64,000 nucleotides of DNA from Roseibacillus sp. (GCA_002686085.1 NZAC01000013.1:44105-108104); one strand, 5' to 3'; counted from the first letter of the stretch, positions 27,932-38,186 are shown. Made by a program: numbers and translations. The notes: a model not told the origin generated them from the sequence alone.

Positions 27932-29485
27932 CTAGTCCTTCCGAAACATCTCCAGCATCCGGTGGGTCACTGCGAATCCACCTACGATATTAATGGCCGT
28001 AATCAGAATCGCGACCGCAGCCAGCCATACGATTGCGGGCGTCTCCTTGGAGATCTGCATGAGCGCCCCGATAATGATAATACTACTAATTGCATTCGTG
28101 ACACTCATCAGCGGCGTATGCAACGCGGGGCTCACATTCCAGATCACCATGTAGCCAACAAAGCAGGCGAGAACGAAAACCGTGAAGTGCTCCATGAAGG
28201 AGGACGGAGCGAAGGATCCCACTCCGGCGAGAGCTCCCCCCGCGAGAAGAAGCGGAACCAGAAATCCGAGGACAGAACGCTTTGCTGCCGGCTCTGTCGG
28301 AGCGGGTTGAGGCGGCGGCTCGGGCTTCTTTTCCTCGCTGGGAACCGCAGAGAGCTTGGGAGCAGGAGGCGGCCAGGTGACTTTACCGTCCTTGATGACG
28401 GTTGCACCCCGGATGACCTCATCCTCCATATCCACATTGACTGTTCCATCCTTCTCGGGGCTCAGATCAGTCAACATATGACGGAGATTCGTTCCGTAGA
28501 GCTGGCTGGACTGGGCGGCCAAGCGGCTTGGGAGATCGGTGTAGCCTACCAAGCTAACTCCATGCTTTACCACGACTTTACCTGCTTCCGAGAGTTCACA
28601 GTTACCGCCCTGCTCCGTGGCGAGATCAACGATGACGCTACCCTCTTTCATCAACTCAACCATATCGGCGAGGATCAGCTTTGGCGCCGGCTTCCCGGGA
28701 ATCAGCGCAGTAGTAATGATGATGTCGACCTCTTGAGCCTGCTCACGGAACAGAGCCATCTCTGCCTCGATGAACGCCTCGCTCATGACTTTGGCGTAGC
28801 CTCCCTCACCAGCCCCATCCTCCTCATCTTCAAAATCAAGCATAAGAAAGTCCGCATCCATGCTCTCAACCTGCTCTTTCACCTCCGGGCGCGTATCAAA
28901 AGCGCGAACAATGGCCCCCATGCTGCGGGCGGCTCCAATGGCTGCTAGGCCTGCAACTCCTGCTCCGATCACCAGCACTTTGGCGGGCGGCACCTTGCCT
29001 GCAGCGGTAATCTGACCAGTGAAAAATCTTCCGAAATGCTGCGCCGCCTCAACCACCGCCCGATATCCTGCGATGTTGGCCATGGAGCTCAGGGCGTCCA
29101 GCTTCTGCGCCCGGGAAATTCTGGGCACGCTGTCCATCGCCAGCACCGTTGCTCCAGTAGCAGCAAGGGCACTCATAAGCTCTTCGTTTTGAGCCGGCCA
29201 GATGAAACTCACTAGGATCTTTCCCGGCGCAAGGTAGCCAACCTCCTCGTCTTCAGGTGCTCGCACCTTAAAGATGATGTCCGAGGATGCCCAGAGATCC
29301 GCCGCCTTCTCGATAATCTGCACCCCTGCATCTCGATAACTTTGGTCAGGAAAACTGGCCGACTCTCCGGCTCCCTGCTCAATAGCTACTGTAAACCCAA
29401 GTTTCTGGAGATGCTGCGCAACGTCCGGGGTGGTGGCAACCCGGCATTCTCCTTCATATATCTCGTTCGGAATCCCGATTTGCAT
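27932..29485 (-). CDS. pntA: NAD(P) transhydrogenase subunit alpha
   Basis: The 517-aa alpha subunit of proton-translocating transhydrogenase. The N-terminal soluble NAD(H)-binding part (about 1-370) is clear, with [38 protein letters not shown] and [16 protein letters not shown] Pro-rich linker (about 385-410) is followed by membrane segments, so PntAA and PntAB are fused as in Escherichia coli. The start at 29485 has no Shine-Dalgarno sequence, but an inverted repeat lies just upstream (29497-29519). It is the first gene of the pntA-pntB operon. Confidence 0.97.
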   Translation of the reverse strand: MQIGIPNEIYEGECRVATTPDVAQHLQKLGFTVAIEQGAGESASFPDQSYRDAGVQIIEKAADLWASSDIIFKVRAPEDEEVGYLAPGKILVSFIWPAQNEELMSALAATGATVLAMDSVPRISRAQKLDALSSMANIAGYRAVVEAAQHFGRFFTGQITAAGKVPPAKVLVIGAGVAGLAAIGAARSMGAIVRAFDTRPEVKEQVESMDADFLMLDFEDEEDGAGEGGYAKVMSEAFIEAEMALFREQAQEVDIIITTALIPGKPAPKLILADMVELMKEGSVIVDLATEQGGNCELSEAGKVVVKHGVSLVGYTDLPSRLAAQSSQLYGTNLRHMLTDLSPEKDGTVNVDMEDEVIRGATVIKDGKVTWPPPAPKLSAVPSEEKKPEPPPQPAPTEPAAKRSVLGFLVPLLLAGGALAGVGSFAPSSFMEHFTVFVLACFVGYMVIWNVSPALHTPLMSVTNAISSIIIIGALMQISKETPAIVWLAAVAILITAINIVGGFAVTHRMLEMFRKD

Positions 29486-29824
29486 CTGATGACAGGCTCT
29501 GGCCGATCAAATGCCAGAGGAGGGAGAACGTAGGCAGGAAACGCTGCTTTTCAAGCGTCATCGCGGAGCCATCCCCTGAGAACAGGCCAATACGGCACCA
29601 ACCCTCTCTCGCCCGGCTATCATCAGAGGCCGCCAACCCCGAGCCCAGCTCACTTATCCACAAGTTATCAAGATTGCGCATGAATCGATCCGGCGGCGGG
29701 GCGGCCGGTCGGAACTGACATTCAATATCGCATCTTTGCGTGGCTCCCGTGGTTGGGGTTTGCATCCTTGCCTCCCAAGCCCGATAACCTCTCCGTTCCA
29801 ACCTCAGCTTCATTAGCAATTTAC
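29486..29824. other. Intergenic region between divergent pntA and Gfo/Idh genes
   Basis: 339 bases hold the promoters of two divergent genes. The only clear structure is the inverted repeat next to pntA. A single perfect 9-base DnaA-box match lies at 29654-29662. An open frame runs through on the plus strand, but the Gfo/Idh gene has a better start at 29825. Confidence 0.55.
29497..29519 (-). promoter_or_regulatory. Inverted repeat in the pntA leader
   Basis: CTCTGGC and GCCAGAG form a perfect 7-bp inverted repeat around a 9-base loop, 12 bases upstream of the pntA start. It could be an operator or a leader hairpin that affects translation. No regulator is identified. Confidence 0.4.
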
Positions 29825-31153
29825 ATGAGTACTAAGCAAACAAGACGGAGTTTTCTCCAGAAATCAACTGCCGCCGGCGCCGCCGTCGGTTTTCCAACCG
29901 TCATTCCATCGAGCGCCCTCGGCAAAGATGGGAATACCGCCCCCAGCGAGCGGGTGGTCATGGGCTTCATCGGCATCGGTAACCGAGGCCTCGGCGTGAT
30001 GCAGGCCCATATCAATCACAAGGATGTTCAGGGTGTCGCGGTTTCTGACTGTCACAAGAACCACACAGATCGTAACCGCAGGTGTGGATCTGAAGGAGGC
30101 AAGGAGGCCGTTGACAAGAAATACGGCAACAAGGACTGCAAGGCCTATTTTGATTACCGTGAACTTTGTGCCCGCGACGACATTGACGCAGTAATGGTCG
30201 CTACTCCTGATCACTGGCATGGACTTATTTGTATGGAGGCCCTCCGCAACGGCAAGGATGTCTACTGCGAGAAACCTGTCACCCACTTCCACGCGGAAGG
30301 CAAAGCCATCCATGAGACCGTCGCAAAGCACAAACGCATCTTTCAGGTCGGATCTCAGCAACGTTCAGACTGGAACTTCCGTCAGGCGGTTGAAATCGTA
30401 CGCAACGGACTGATCGGCAAGGTCACTAGCGTGGAAGTTGGCCTCCCCGGGGGCAGGACGGGCCCCGACCGGGACCCAACCCTGAAAGACGCTCCTGAAG
30501 GATACGACCGCTGGTGCGGACCGAGCCCGGTCCTTCCCTACATGGAGGCTCGTCACCACTGGTCGTGGCGCTGGCACTCCAACTATGGGCGTGGTCAGCT
30601 CATGGACTGGATCGGCCATCATAACGACATTGCCCATTGGGGCCTTGGACTTGAGGCTACCGGCGGCGGCGGCGGACCGATCAGCGTGGAAGCAAAGAAC
30701 TGGGACTTCTCTAGGACCCCGGATATCTACGATACCGCTTGGCAGTATGACGTCATCTCCAAGTATCCCGGTGATATCGAGGTCAAGATGTCCTCTCGCA
30801 TTGGTGGTGGCTGTAAGTGGATTGGCACCGACGGCTGGGTCTGGGTCAACCGTGGCCGCCTTGACGCCTCTAACAAGGAATGGGTCAAGAAGGGCTTCAG
30901 CGCTGGAAAATGGAAGGGCTACAAGTCACCTGGTCACCAGAGAAACTTCATTGACTGCGTGAAGTCCCGGAAGGAAACCATAGCGCCAGCTGAGAACGCT
31001 CATCGCGCAATCACGCCCGGCCACATCGCCTACGTTTCGCACGAAATTGGTCGCGCGATCAAATGGGATCCCAAGAAGGAGGCCGTTATCGGTGATGACA
31101 AAGCTCACAAGATTCTCTACTCCCTGCCCTACCGAGGTGACTGGAAACTCTAG
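29825..31153 (+). CDS. Gfo/Idh/MocA family oxidoreductase, Tat-exported
   Basis: A 442-aa oxidoreductase whose ATG at 29825 gives STKQTRRSFLQKSTAAGAAVG, a clear Tat signal. The nucleotide-binding motif is MGFIGIGNRGLGVM (about residue 50), and the active-site motif is DVYCEKPVTH with the canonical EKP. C-terminal blocks such as WRWHSNYGRGQLMDWIGHHN match the exported PVC subgroup. The substrate is probably a sugar or sugar derivative, but this cannot be specified. A strong terminator follows the stop, so the gene appears to be a single transcription unit. Confidence 0.92.
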   Translation: MSTKQTRRSFLQKSTAAGAAVGFPTVIPSSALGKDGNTAPSERVVMGFIGIGNRGLGVMQAHINHKDVQGVAVSDCHKNHTDRNRRCGSEGGKEAVDKKYGNKDCKAYFDYRELCARDDIDAVMVATPDHWHGLICMEALRNGKDVYCEKPVTHFHAEGKAIHETVAKHKRIFQVGSQQRSDWNFRQAVEIVRNGLIGKVTSVEVGLPGGRTGPDRDPTLKDAPEGYDRWCGPSPVLPYMEARHHWSWRWHSNYGRGQLMDWIGHHNDIAHWGLGLEATGGGGGPISVEAKNWDFSRTPDIYDTAWQYDVISKYPGDIEVKMSSRIGGGCKWIGTDGWVWVNRGRLDASNKEWVKKGFSAGKWKGYKSPGHQRNFIDCVKSRKETIAPAENAHRAITPGHIAYVSHEIGRAIKWDPKKEAVIGDDKAHKILYSLPYRGDWKL

Positions 31154-31203
31154 GAATTAACCGGCCTTCACAGCAGGAATTTCTTCCCTGCTCCAAAGCT
31201 CTG

Positions 31204-31236
31204 GGCCCGCCTGCGCTATGCAGGCGGGCCTTTTTT
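31204..31236 (+). terminator. Strong intrinsic terminator after the Gfo/Idh gene
   Basis: GGCCCGCCTGC and GCAGGCGGGCC form a perfect 11-bp stem around a GCTAT loop, followed directly by six T's (31231-31236). It lies 50 bases after the stop at 31153. Confidence 0.92.
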
Positions 31237-31395
31237 CCAAGAGGTCGATCACATTAGAATCTAACGGGATGCACAGACTCATCCGCAGATTCTCTCTTCC
31301 GTCTGAAGATTCCTTCCATCTCCGCTCGAATGAAGTTCTTTTCTGGTTGGCGCAGGGGCCAGCAGGAGGAAAACTACTAAACGAACTGTGTATTC

Positions 31396-32889
31396 ATGTT
31401 CTTCAATCATCGCGCGCTCTACCTTTTCATGGCTCTAGCCACCGTCGAGGCTGAGGAGAGCTCTGATCGGCACCGCATTAAACCTCGCCCCGTCGATAAT
31501 GGCGGAAGTGCACCTCCTGCCCGGCAGTGGCCGGAGTTGATCCGGATTCATGACCCCGGGTCCCGGGATGACGGATGGGCGAGAGAAGACCTTGACCATG
31601 CAAACTGGGAGATCATGAAACTCCCAACCCACTGGGAACAAGCGGGACTCCCCGAATATGACGGAGTGGTCTGGTTTCGTCGCACGATTGAGGTCCCTGG
31701 TTTGATGGCGAGTGGGGAGGCTACTCTCGAGCTGGGGGCAATCGACGACATGGATGTGACTTGGGTCAACGGAAAAAGGGTTGGCAGCCATGAACAACCC
31801 GGAGACCACTTTACCCCTCGCGCTTACAAATTAGGTCCCGGATCCCTCAAACCAGGTAGCAATAACATCACCATACGCGTATTTGACCACGGTCATGGAG
31901 GAGGCATCGCACAGACTCACGGAAAGTTCCAACTTAGCGGAAGTGGCCAGAACATTCCCCTCGCAGGGCCATGGCATTACAAGGTTGGAGCAAGTTTGCA
32001 GCTCCTGCTTACTCCCGGGAAACGCCCCTTGAATCCTCGCACTGAGAACCCGTTCGGTGGAGAGTTTTACCTCGAAGCCAACGATGTTGTAGCAATGGCC
32101 GGCAGCACAAACATCGTTAAACAGTTCGAGTTCGGATTTCTCGAGACCCTTCTGACCCTCGACTCTCCGCAGCGAGCGTATTTCCGCGATCTGGCCTGGC
32201 AGGCAGACACCGTCTATCTCCAGCAGCGTCCAAGAAATTTCGGTTCACATCTCGATCTGCTCCGCCGAATGGGGGCAAGCATCATCATTGCTAACTTCGG
32301 ACAGGTTGAAGCTCTCAATGGGGCCACCCACCTTCCCCAGTTCCTGACGGCATACGGAGAACTTCTTGATCAGTTCGAAAAATGCACCCGCCGTATTGTG
32401 CTGGTCTCTCCACACCGATTCGAAAAACCGGGCGACCATCTTCTCCCTGATCTGAGCCAGCGCAATGGGGATATAACCGCATACAGTGAGGGCATTCGCC
32501 AACTCGCCAAGCAAAGGGGATATCTTTACGTCGACCTCTCCCAGGTCGACTCCTCGGGTTGGACAAGCAGTAGTAGCCTGCTCAATGCAGAAGGTCAGTG
32601 GCTCTGGGCACAAAACGTCGCCTCACAATTGACCGGTAAGGTGCCCAAGGCTCGGACCAAGCACTTTGATCTGCTGCGCCAACAAATCGGGCGAAAGAAT
32701 CTTCTCTGGCGTCAGCACTGGAGACCTACCAATTGGTCTTTTCTTTACGGCAACCGGCAACAAGTCCCCAGCAGCAGGGATCACCGGCCGGGGCAACCTC
32801 GCTGGTTCCCGGAAGAGGTCAGAGCCATCATCCCCCTCATCGAACAGGCTGAGGAGAGCATCTGGAAAATGAGAAACCAATCTCAATGA
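31396..32889 (+). CDS. Jelly-roll plus degenerate SGNH-type protein
   Basis: A 497-aa protein with a short N-terminal hydrophobic stretch. Residues about 60-195 look like the galactose-binding-type jelly roll of sialate O-acetylesterases and GH2 enzymes, with LPTHWEQAGLPEYDGVVWFRRTIE and ELGAIDDMDVTWVNGKRVG. The next 200 residues are arranged like the SGNH esterase module often found next to PVC heme proteins, from VVAMAGSTNIV to RIVLVSPHRFE and LNAEGQW. The SGNH catalytic Asn block (usually FGxNES) reads FGQVEAL, and the Asp-x-x-His block has no His, so esterase activity is doubtful. The C-terminus has WRQHWRPTNWSFLYG, also common in that module. The stop overlaps the next start by four bases. 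Confidence 0.75.
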   Translation: MFFNHRALYLFMALATVEAEESSDRHRIKPRPVDNGGSAPPARQWPELIRIHDPGSRDDGWAREDLDHANWEIMKLPTHWEQAGLPEYDGVVWFRRTIEVPGLMASGEATLELGAIDDMDVTWVNGKRVGSHEQPGDHFTPRAYKLGPGSLKPGSNNITIRVFDHGHGGGIAQTHGKFQLSGSGQNIPLAGPWHYKVGASLQLLLTPGKRPLNPRTENPFGGEFYLEANDVVAMAGSTNIVKQFEFGFLETLLTLDSPQRAYFRDLAWQADTVYLQQRPRNFGSHLDLLRRMGASIIIANFGQVEALNGATHLPQFLTAYGELLDQFEKCTRRIVLVSPHRFEKPGDHLLPDLSQRNGDITAYSEGIRQLAKQRGYLYVDLSQVDSSGWTSSSSLLNAEGQWLWAQNVASQLTGKVPKARTKHFDLLRQQIGRKNLLWRQHWRPTNWSFLYGNRQQVPSSRDHRPGQPRWFPEEVRAIIPLIEQAEESIWKMRNQSQ

Positions 32890-35885
32890 AGAAGCTCATC
32901 CTGATTTTCCTTCTGGGGATATACCCCGGAACGCTGCTTGCCCAACCAAAGAATTATTCGGTCGGACCCGCCCCTCGTGATAACTCGAGTAAGGCCGAGC
33001 TCGCTTCCTTCAGAGTCGCCAAAGGGTATACTGTTTCCCTTTTCGCCTCGGAGCAGGACGGGATCGCCAATCCGATTGCGATGCGCTGGGGTCCGAAGGG
33101 GAGGCTCTGGGTTCTCTGCTCTCTTGTCTATCCGCAGGCCATTCCATCTGAAATCCCCAACGACAAACTTTTTATTTTGGAGGACAGTGACCACGACGGA
33201 CAGGTCGACACGACTCTGGTATTCGCAGACAGGCTCGACATGCCCACTGGATTCGCCCTGGGCAATGGAGGCGTCTACCTTGGCCAGGGACAGGACCTCG
33301 TGTTCCTTGCAGACACCAACGGGGATGACCGGGCGGATCACCGGGAAGTTGTTCTCAGCGGCTTTGGCACCGGGGACACCCATCAGAATATCAACTCCTT
33401 TACCTGGAGCCCGGGTGGAGAGCTGCTTTTCTGCCAGGGCCTGCACAATTTCTCACGGGTTGAAACACCCTGGGGAATTGTCCGCATGAATGAGCACGGG
33501 GTGTGGCGCCTCCGTCCTCGCAGGATGCAATTACACGCCTTCCGGGGATGCAGTGGGCAGAACCCCTGGGGACTCTCTCACGGACATTGGGGCCAACCCT
33601 TCGCGAAGAGTAACGGGAATGCAGTAAGCGAGCTGCTTCCCGTCATGGTTCACACAGAGAACCGCCATCCTCCGCTTGACATTGGGGGCACACGCATCAA
33701 GAGCATGATCTGCGAGATCATTGACTCTCCTGCTCTTCCAGACGACCTTCAGGGGAACATTGTTATCGCGGGCTATTTTGGGCACCTTATCGACCGCCTC
33801 AGAATCACCTCGGATGGAGCAGGTCACCGAGGAGAACTACTCGATCCATTGTGGGCTACAGACCATCAAAGTTTTCGCCCCGTGGATATTCAGACAGGAC
33901 CGGATGGCGCCCTTTATATCGCCGATTGGTACAACCCCATCATCGGTCACTACCAAGCCTCCCTGCGGCATCCTGACCGCGATAAGACCCACGGTCGGAT
34001 CTGGCGTCTGACCGCGAAGGGAAAGCGCACCGTCCGGGCTCCCGATTACCACCTGATGCCCACGCGGAAACTGCTTGAATCCCTTTGTGCAGCGACTCTC
34101 AAGGAGCGGGAAAGACTACGAATCATTCTCTCAAACCGTTACGCTGATTCAGAGAGGCGTGCTGAAATACATCACGAACTCGCAAACTGGATATCCTCAT
34201 TCGACCCTCTGGATCCTCATCTGGACCGTCAGATCTTTGAAGCCCTCTGCCTTCACGAGTGGTTTGAAATAATAAACCCGGAACTTCTGGAGCGCTTACT
34301 CGGCGCCAGCGATCCACTCGCGCGATCTTATGCGACCCGGGTAGTTGGCCGCTGGCATGATCGCCTTCCCGCACCATTGAAATATCTGAGAGACTCAGTC
34401 GCTGACACTCACCCACGCGTCCGACTGGAAGCAGTAGTGGCCGCCAGTCAACTCATGTCTACCGAGGCAATGGAAACAGCAGTCCTTGCCCTCAATGCTC
34501 CCACCGACCGCTTCATTGAAGCGGCCCTTCGTCAATGTGCTCATGCGCTGCACCGGTGTTGGTTCACGTCCCTGAAGGAGGGACAACTAGCAATTGATGA
34601 CACCCGGCACCTAGCCTTCCTTCTCGACCAGACCTCAGGTCGGGACGCTGCTGGCATTGCTAGAACACTCCTAGAAGATACGAGCCTAAAACCATCGAGT
34701 CCTGCATTCCCGGTCCTTGTGATGATCCTAGCCACGCAGGGATCCGTGGAAGACCTCGACTGGCTGGTCGCCAAAGCCCATGGTGATCTACAAAACTCCA
34801 CCCCCATCCTGTCTGCGATGCAGGAGTCCGCCTCCATCAGGGAACTCAAACCTCGGAATCCAAACCTGAATTCACTCCTTACCTCTGCTGTTACAAACGG
34901 AACAGCTGCCCAGAGGATCCAAGCTCTTCACCTGATCGGATATTGGCAACTTCTCGACCTCAGTAAACTGGTCATCACCACCATCTTCAATACCCGCACC
35001 TCCCCGGAAGTTCGCATCGCGGCCCTCAAATCTACCAGCCATTTCCCGAAGATCGCAGAAGACCGGATCGATGAGCTCAGTAAATTGAGTGCCTTATCCG
35101 GGGACATCCAGATACGCCATGCCGCGCTCGACGCACTGACCGCAATGAACGCTGGCAGGGCGGCACAAATCGCAACCGAAGCCCTCATCGCCGCGGGTCC
35201 GAGCGATCCCCTTCAGCCCTACCTGATCCCTTTTCTCACTCGTAGTGACGGAGCCCTCGCCCTGTCCTCAAGCCTCCAAAAAACTGAGCTGAGTCTGAGT
35301 CTCCGATCTCGAATCCGTGGAGCACTGGGAGCCGCCGGACTTCATTCCGCTCATCTCGAAAAAGCCCTCGAACCATCTTCTAAAGGATCCTCTCGTAGCA
35401 TTGGCCTGCCCGTGTACAGCCAGCAATGGATCGACTCCCTTGCCGCGGAGGTAAGGAAAGACGGAGATCCCGAGCGGGGTTCAAAGGTCTACCATCGAGA
35501 TTCCCTGGCCTGTACTAAGTGCCATGTCATTTCCGGACAGGGAATGGATTTCGGGCCCGAACTGACAGCTGTGGGTGCAGGCTTACCCTTGGAAATCATT
35601 ATCGAATCCGTAGTCTGGCCCCGCCGTCAAATCAAGGAGGGCTACCTTTCCACTTCTATCACAACACGGGATGGCCTTGTGGTAACCGGCCATCTTAAGC
35701 ATGAGGACAGCGAGCGTATTATCATTGAGGATGCCATCACCCGGAGGAGCAGGATGCTGGCTCCCTCTCAAGTTCAGCACCGTCAGGACGCCGGCACCAT
35801 CATGCCGCCTGGCTTAACGGCCCCACTGAGTCGTGAAGAGCTCCGGGATCTCGTGCGGTTTCTCTCGGAAAGAAAGGGGAAATAG
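32886..35885 (+). CDS. PVC-type heme-binding CxxCH protein
   Basis: A 999-aa exported protein of the membrane-bound-dehydrogenase/PVC heme family, known from Planctomycetes and Verrucomicrobia. A signal peptide (LILIFLLGIYPGTLLA) leads into a beta-propeller sugar-dehydrogenase-like region (about 35-390), with ALRWGPKG-type and DGALYIADWYNPIIGHYQ blocks. A helical, HEAT-like repeat region (about 400-800) follows. The C-terminal domain carries one c-heme motif, CTKCH at 876-880, followed by GMDFGPELTAVGAG. The role is probably electron transfer from a sugar-oxidising reaction, but no substrate is shown. Four-base overlap with the SGNH-like gene indicates coupled translation of the two. Confidence 0.92.
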   Translation: MKKLILIFLLGIYPGTLLAQPKNYSVGPAPRDNSSKAELASFRVAKGYTVSLFASEQDGIANPIAMRWGPKGRLWVLCSLVYPQAIPSEIPNDKLFILEDSDHDGQVDTTLVFADRLDMPTGFALGNGGVYLGQGQDLVFLADTNGDDRADHREVVLSGFGTGDTHQNINSFTWSPGGELLFCQGLHNFSRVETPWGIVRMNEHGVWRLRPRRMQLHAFRGCSGQNPWGLSHGHWGQPFAKSNGNAVSELLPVMVHTENRHPPLDIGGTRIKSMICEIIDSPALPDDLQGNIVIAGYFGHLIDRLRITSDGAGHRGELLDPLWATDHQSFRPVDIQTGPDGALYIADWYNPIIGHYQASLRHPDRDKTHGRIWRLTAKGKRTVRAPDYHLMPTRKLLESLCAATLKERERLRIILSNRYADSERRAEIHHELANWISSFDPLDPHLDRQIFEALCLHEWFEIINPELLERLLGASDPLARSYATRVVGRWHDRLPAPLKYLRDSVADTHPRVRLEAVVAASQLMSTEAMETAVLALNAPTDRFIEAALRQCAHALHRCWFTSLKEGQLAIDDTRHLAFLLDQTSGRDAAGIARTLLEDTSLKPSSPAFPVLVMILATQGSVEDLDWLVAKAHGDLQNSTPILSAMQESASIRELKPRNPNLNSLLTSAVTNGTAAQRIQALHLIGYWQLLDLSKLVITTIFNTRTSPEVRIAALKSTSHFPKIAEDRIDELSKLSALSGDIQIRHAALDALTAMNAGRAAQIATEALIAAGPSDPLQPYLIPFLTRSDGALALSSSLQKTELSLSLRSRIRGALGAAGLHSAHLEKALEPSSKGSSRSIGLPVYSQQWIDSLAAEVRKDGDPERGSKVYHRDSLACTKCHVISGQGMDFGPELTAVGAGLPLEIIIESVVWPRRQIKEGYLSTSITTRDGLVVTGHLKHEDSERIIIEDAITRRSRMLAPSQVQHRQDAGTIMPPGLTAPLSREELRDLVRFLSERKGK

Positions 35886-35992
35886 GACGCTACCCTCTAA
35901 TCAGGCATCCAAAGTGACCTTCCGGTCACCTAGTCAGCCGGTTGACTGATCTACCCTGGCCTGCTGAAATTGGGCAGACCTCTAATTATCAT

Positions 35993-36763
35993 ATGACCCG
36001 TGCGATTCTTCTCCTAGGCCTTCTCGGGCTGGCCATCGATCTTGGCTGTGCCCGACCTATCGAAGTCATTGTCTACTCAAAGACTTCCTGGTACCGCCAT
36101 CCGGAGATTGCACGGATTAACGGCTATCTCGCCACTCTCGGTGCAAAACATGATATCAACGTGAGCATCACCGAGAGCGCGGACGAGCTCAGCGCGCGAA
36201 ATTTGCAGAACTACGACCTGATTTTGTTCAACAATGCCACCAATCTAGGGGAAAGCCTTACGGTCGAAGAGCGGAAGCCTGTAATTCAATGGTTCAAAAA
36301 GGGTGGCGGCATCATGGTCATGCACGCTGGGATCGTTCAGAATGGAACGTGGCCAGAACTTATAGAAATTGCAGGATGCGATTTCCATGGTGATTCCGAA
36401 TTCATGGAGGCTCGATTCCTCGTGGATCCTAAGGCGGAAGGAGATCCTATTCTAGCGGGCAAAAGTAAGGAGTTCAGATACACCGCGGACTGGCTGAACT
36501 TCGACAAATCCGTAACGGGCCTTCCAGGAGTGGAAGTTCTCCTCCGCCTTGATGAAAAGAGTTACGTCCCGGTTCGAGACCATCCATCCTACACGGAGAT
36601 GAAACCAATGGGAGATGACCACCCAATCTGCTGGCGACGCAACATGGGCGATGGCCGGTATTTCTATACCGGGCTCGGTCACGATATCAAATCGATCGAT
36701 ACCCCCTTCGGTCGCGCTCATCTCCTTGCGGCAATCAGATGGACCGCTGGTCGTACGAAGTAA
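35993..36763 (+). CDS. ThuA-like domain secreted protein
   Basis: A 256-aa protein of the ThuA (trehalose-utilisation) family, related in fold to class I glutamine amidotransferases but usually without their catalytic triad. The start at ATG 35993 gives RAILLLGLLGLAIDLGCARP, a signal peptide with a possible lipobox-like Cys. Typical ThuA features follow: EVIVYSKTSWYRHPEIARIN, then NYDLILFNNATN, GGGIMVMHAG and DDHPICWRRNMGDGRYFYT. Two small hairpins lie upstream (GTGACC/GGTCAC at 35914-35929 and AGTCA/TGACT at 35932-35947). ThuA proteins are common neighbours of PVC heme proteins and Gfo/Idh genes. Confidence 0.88.
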   Translation: MTRAILLLGLLGLAIDLGCARPIEVIVYSKTSWYRHPEIARINGYLATLGAKHDINVSITESADELSARNLQNYDLILFNNATNLGESLTVEERKPVIQWFKKGGGIMVMHAGIVQNGTWPELIEIAGCDFHGDSEFMEARFLVDPKAEGDPILAGKSKEFRYTADWLNFDKSVTGLPGVEVLLRLDEKSYVPVRDHPSYTEMKPMGDDHPICWRRNMGDGRYFYTGLGHDIKSIDTPFGRAHLLAAIRWTAGRTK

Positions 36764-36809
36764 CTGAGAGAGCCCCGGAGAAAAATCTCTCTTACCCTTT
36801 TATCATTTC

Positions 36810-38177
36810 ATGAATGCTATCCGCCTCGCTATCTACTGCCTCCTGCTCGGACACTCCTCACTGCACAGTGCACCACCTCCCAATGTTGTCATTTTCCTTG
36901 TGGATGACATGGGGTGGGGTGATCTGGGATGCTACGGCAACGAAATCATCCAATCTCCACACCTCGACAAGTTTGCTACGGAAGGAATCCGTTTCACCCA
37001 GTGCTATTCGGCTTGTGGAGTCTGCTCACCATCCCGCTCATCAATTCTCACAGGACGCACCCCTTATCGAAACGGCGTCTGGCGCTGGATCCCGGGAGGC
37101 CATTCCTGCCACCTTCGAGAAAGTGAAATCACCTTTCCGGAACTTCTGCGAGAAAAAGGCTACGACACCTGCCATGTTGGCAAATGGCACCTCAACGGAC
37201 ATTTCAACAGCACCAAACAGCCCCAGCCGGACGACCATGGATACAACCACTGGATGGCCACCCAGAATAACGCAGCACCCAGCCACAAGAACCCCAAAAA
37301 CTTTGTTCTCAACGGGAAACCAATGGGGCTACTCGAAGGATACGCCGCGCCGCTTGTCGCTCAAGAGGGAGTACGCTGGCTGAAAGAGGTGCGCGACCGA
37401 GAGAAGCCATTTCTCCTCTCGGTTTGGACTCACGAACCCCATCTTCCCATCGAATCTGCAGAGGAGTTCATGGAGCCCTACCTCAACATTAAGGATGAGG
37501 GGATCCGACAGCACCACGGCAACATCACACAACTGGATCACGCCTTTGGAATTGTGATGGAAGCTTTGGATAAACTCGGGCTGCAGGATAACACCATAGT
37601 TTTCTTCACCTCCGACAACGGCCCGGAAGGAAAAGGCAACAAGGGCCGCACCCGGGGTTCAACCGGGGGGCTGCGTGGTCGAAAACGAGATAGCCACGAG
37701 GGTGGCATCAGGGTCGCTGGGATGGTTCGCTGGCCCGACAAGATCATGCCGGGATCGGTAAGCGATGTGCCGGTGATTGGCTCCGATATATTCTCCACCG
37801 TTCTAGACGTGACAGGCATTCCCCTGCCCGACGATCGCACCATTGACGGGGTCAGCATGGTGCCCGCTTTCGATGACAACCCCGTCAAGCGCCCTGTCCC
37901 TCTCTTCTGGCGTAACCACATTGCTCCAGCAGCCAGCCACGCGGCCCTCCGAATTGGAGATTGGAAACTGATATCCAATGTCAGCTTTGATACATTCCAG
38001 CTCTATCAGATTCAGACCGATTGGAAGGAGGAACACAATCTCGCTTCGGAAAAACCGGAAAAGCTCGAGGAGATGAAGGAGACCTTCTTCAAAGTCCTGA
38101 AAGGGATCGAGGCTGAGGGACCACTCGACTGGGTGGGCCAATATGGACAGCGCAGAGTAACCGATAAATCAAACTGA
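36810..38177 (+). CDS. Secreted sulfatase 3
   Basis: A 455-aa type I sulfatase with a signal peptide (IRLAIYCLLLGHSSLHSA). The maturation motif is CSPSRSSILTGR, with Cys72 as the formylglycine precursor. Metal-site and active-site motifs are IFLVDDMGWGDLGCYG, HVGKWHLNG and FTSDNGPEGKG. It lies 46 bases after the ThuA gene and nine bases before the PQQ-propeller gene, so the three probably share a transcript. The desulfated substrate is unknown; location should be periplasmic or extracellular. Confidence 0.95.
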   Translation: MNAIRLAIYCLLLGHSSLHSAPPPNVVIFLVDDMGWGDLGCYGNEIIQSPHLDKFATEGIRFTQCYSACGVCSPSRSSILTGRTPYRNGVWRWIPGGHSCHLRESEITFPELLREKGYDTCHVGKWHLNGHFNSTKQPQPDDHGYNHWMATQNNAAPSHKNPKNFVLNGKPMGLLEGYAAPLVAQEGVRWLKEVRDREKPFLLSVWTHEPHLPIESAEEFMEPYLNIKDEGIRQHHGNITQLDHAFGIVMEALDKLGLQDNTIVFFTSDNGPEGKGNKGRTRGSTGGLRGRKRDSHEGGIRVAGMVRWPDKIMPGSVSDVPVIGSDIFSTVLDVTGIPLPDDRTIDGVSMVPAFDDNPVKRPVPLFWRNHIAPAASHAALRIGDWKLISNVSFDTFQLYQIQTDWKEEHNLASEKPEKLEEMKETFFKVLKGIEAEGPLDWVGQYGQRRVTDKSN

Positions 38178-38186
38178 TTACCACCC

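Noticed and set aside
27962-28948. 328-residue plus-strand frame opposite pntA
   Set aside because: pntA is unambiguous; the opposite frame is rich in His, Arg and Asn without any motif.
29654-29662. A perfect TTATCCACA DnaA-box match between pntA and the Gfo/Idh gene
   Set aside because: A single 9-base match is expected by chance about once per window of this size. No cluster of boxes, AT-rich unwinding region or dnaA/dnaN gene is present, so no origin is called.
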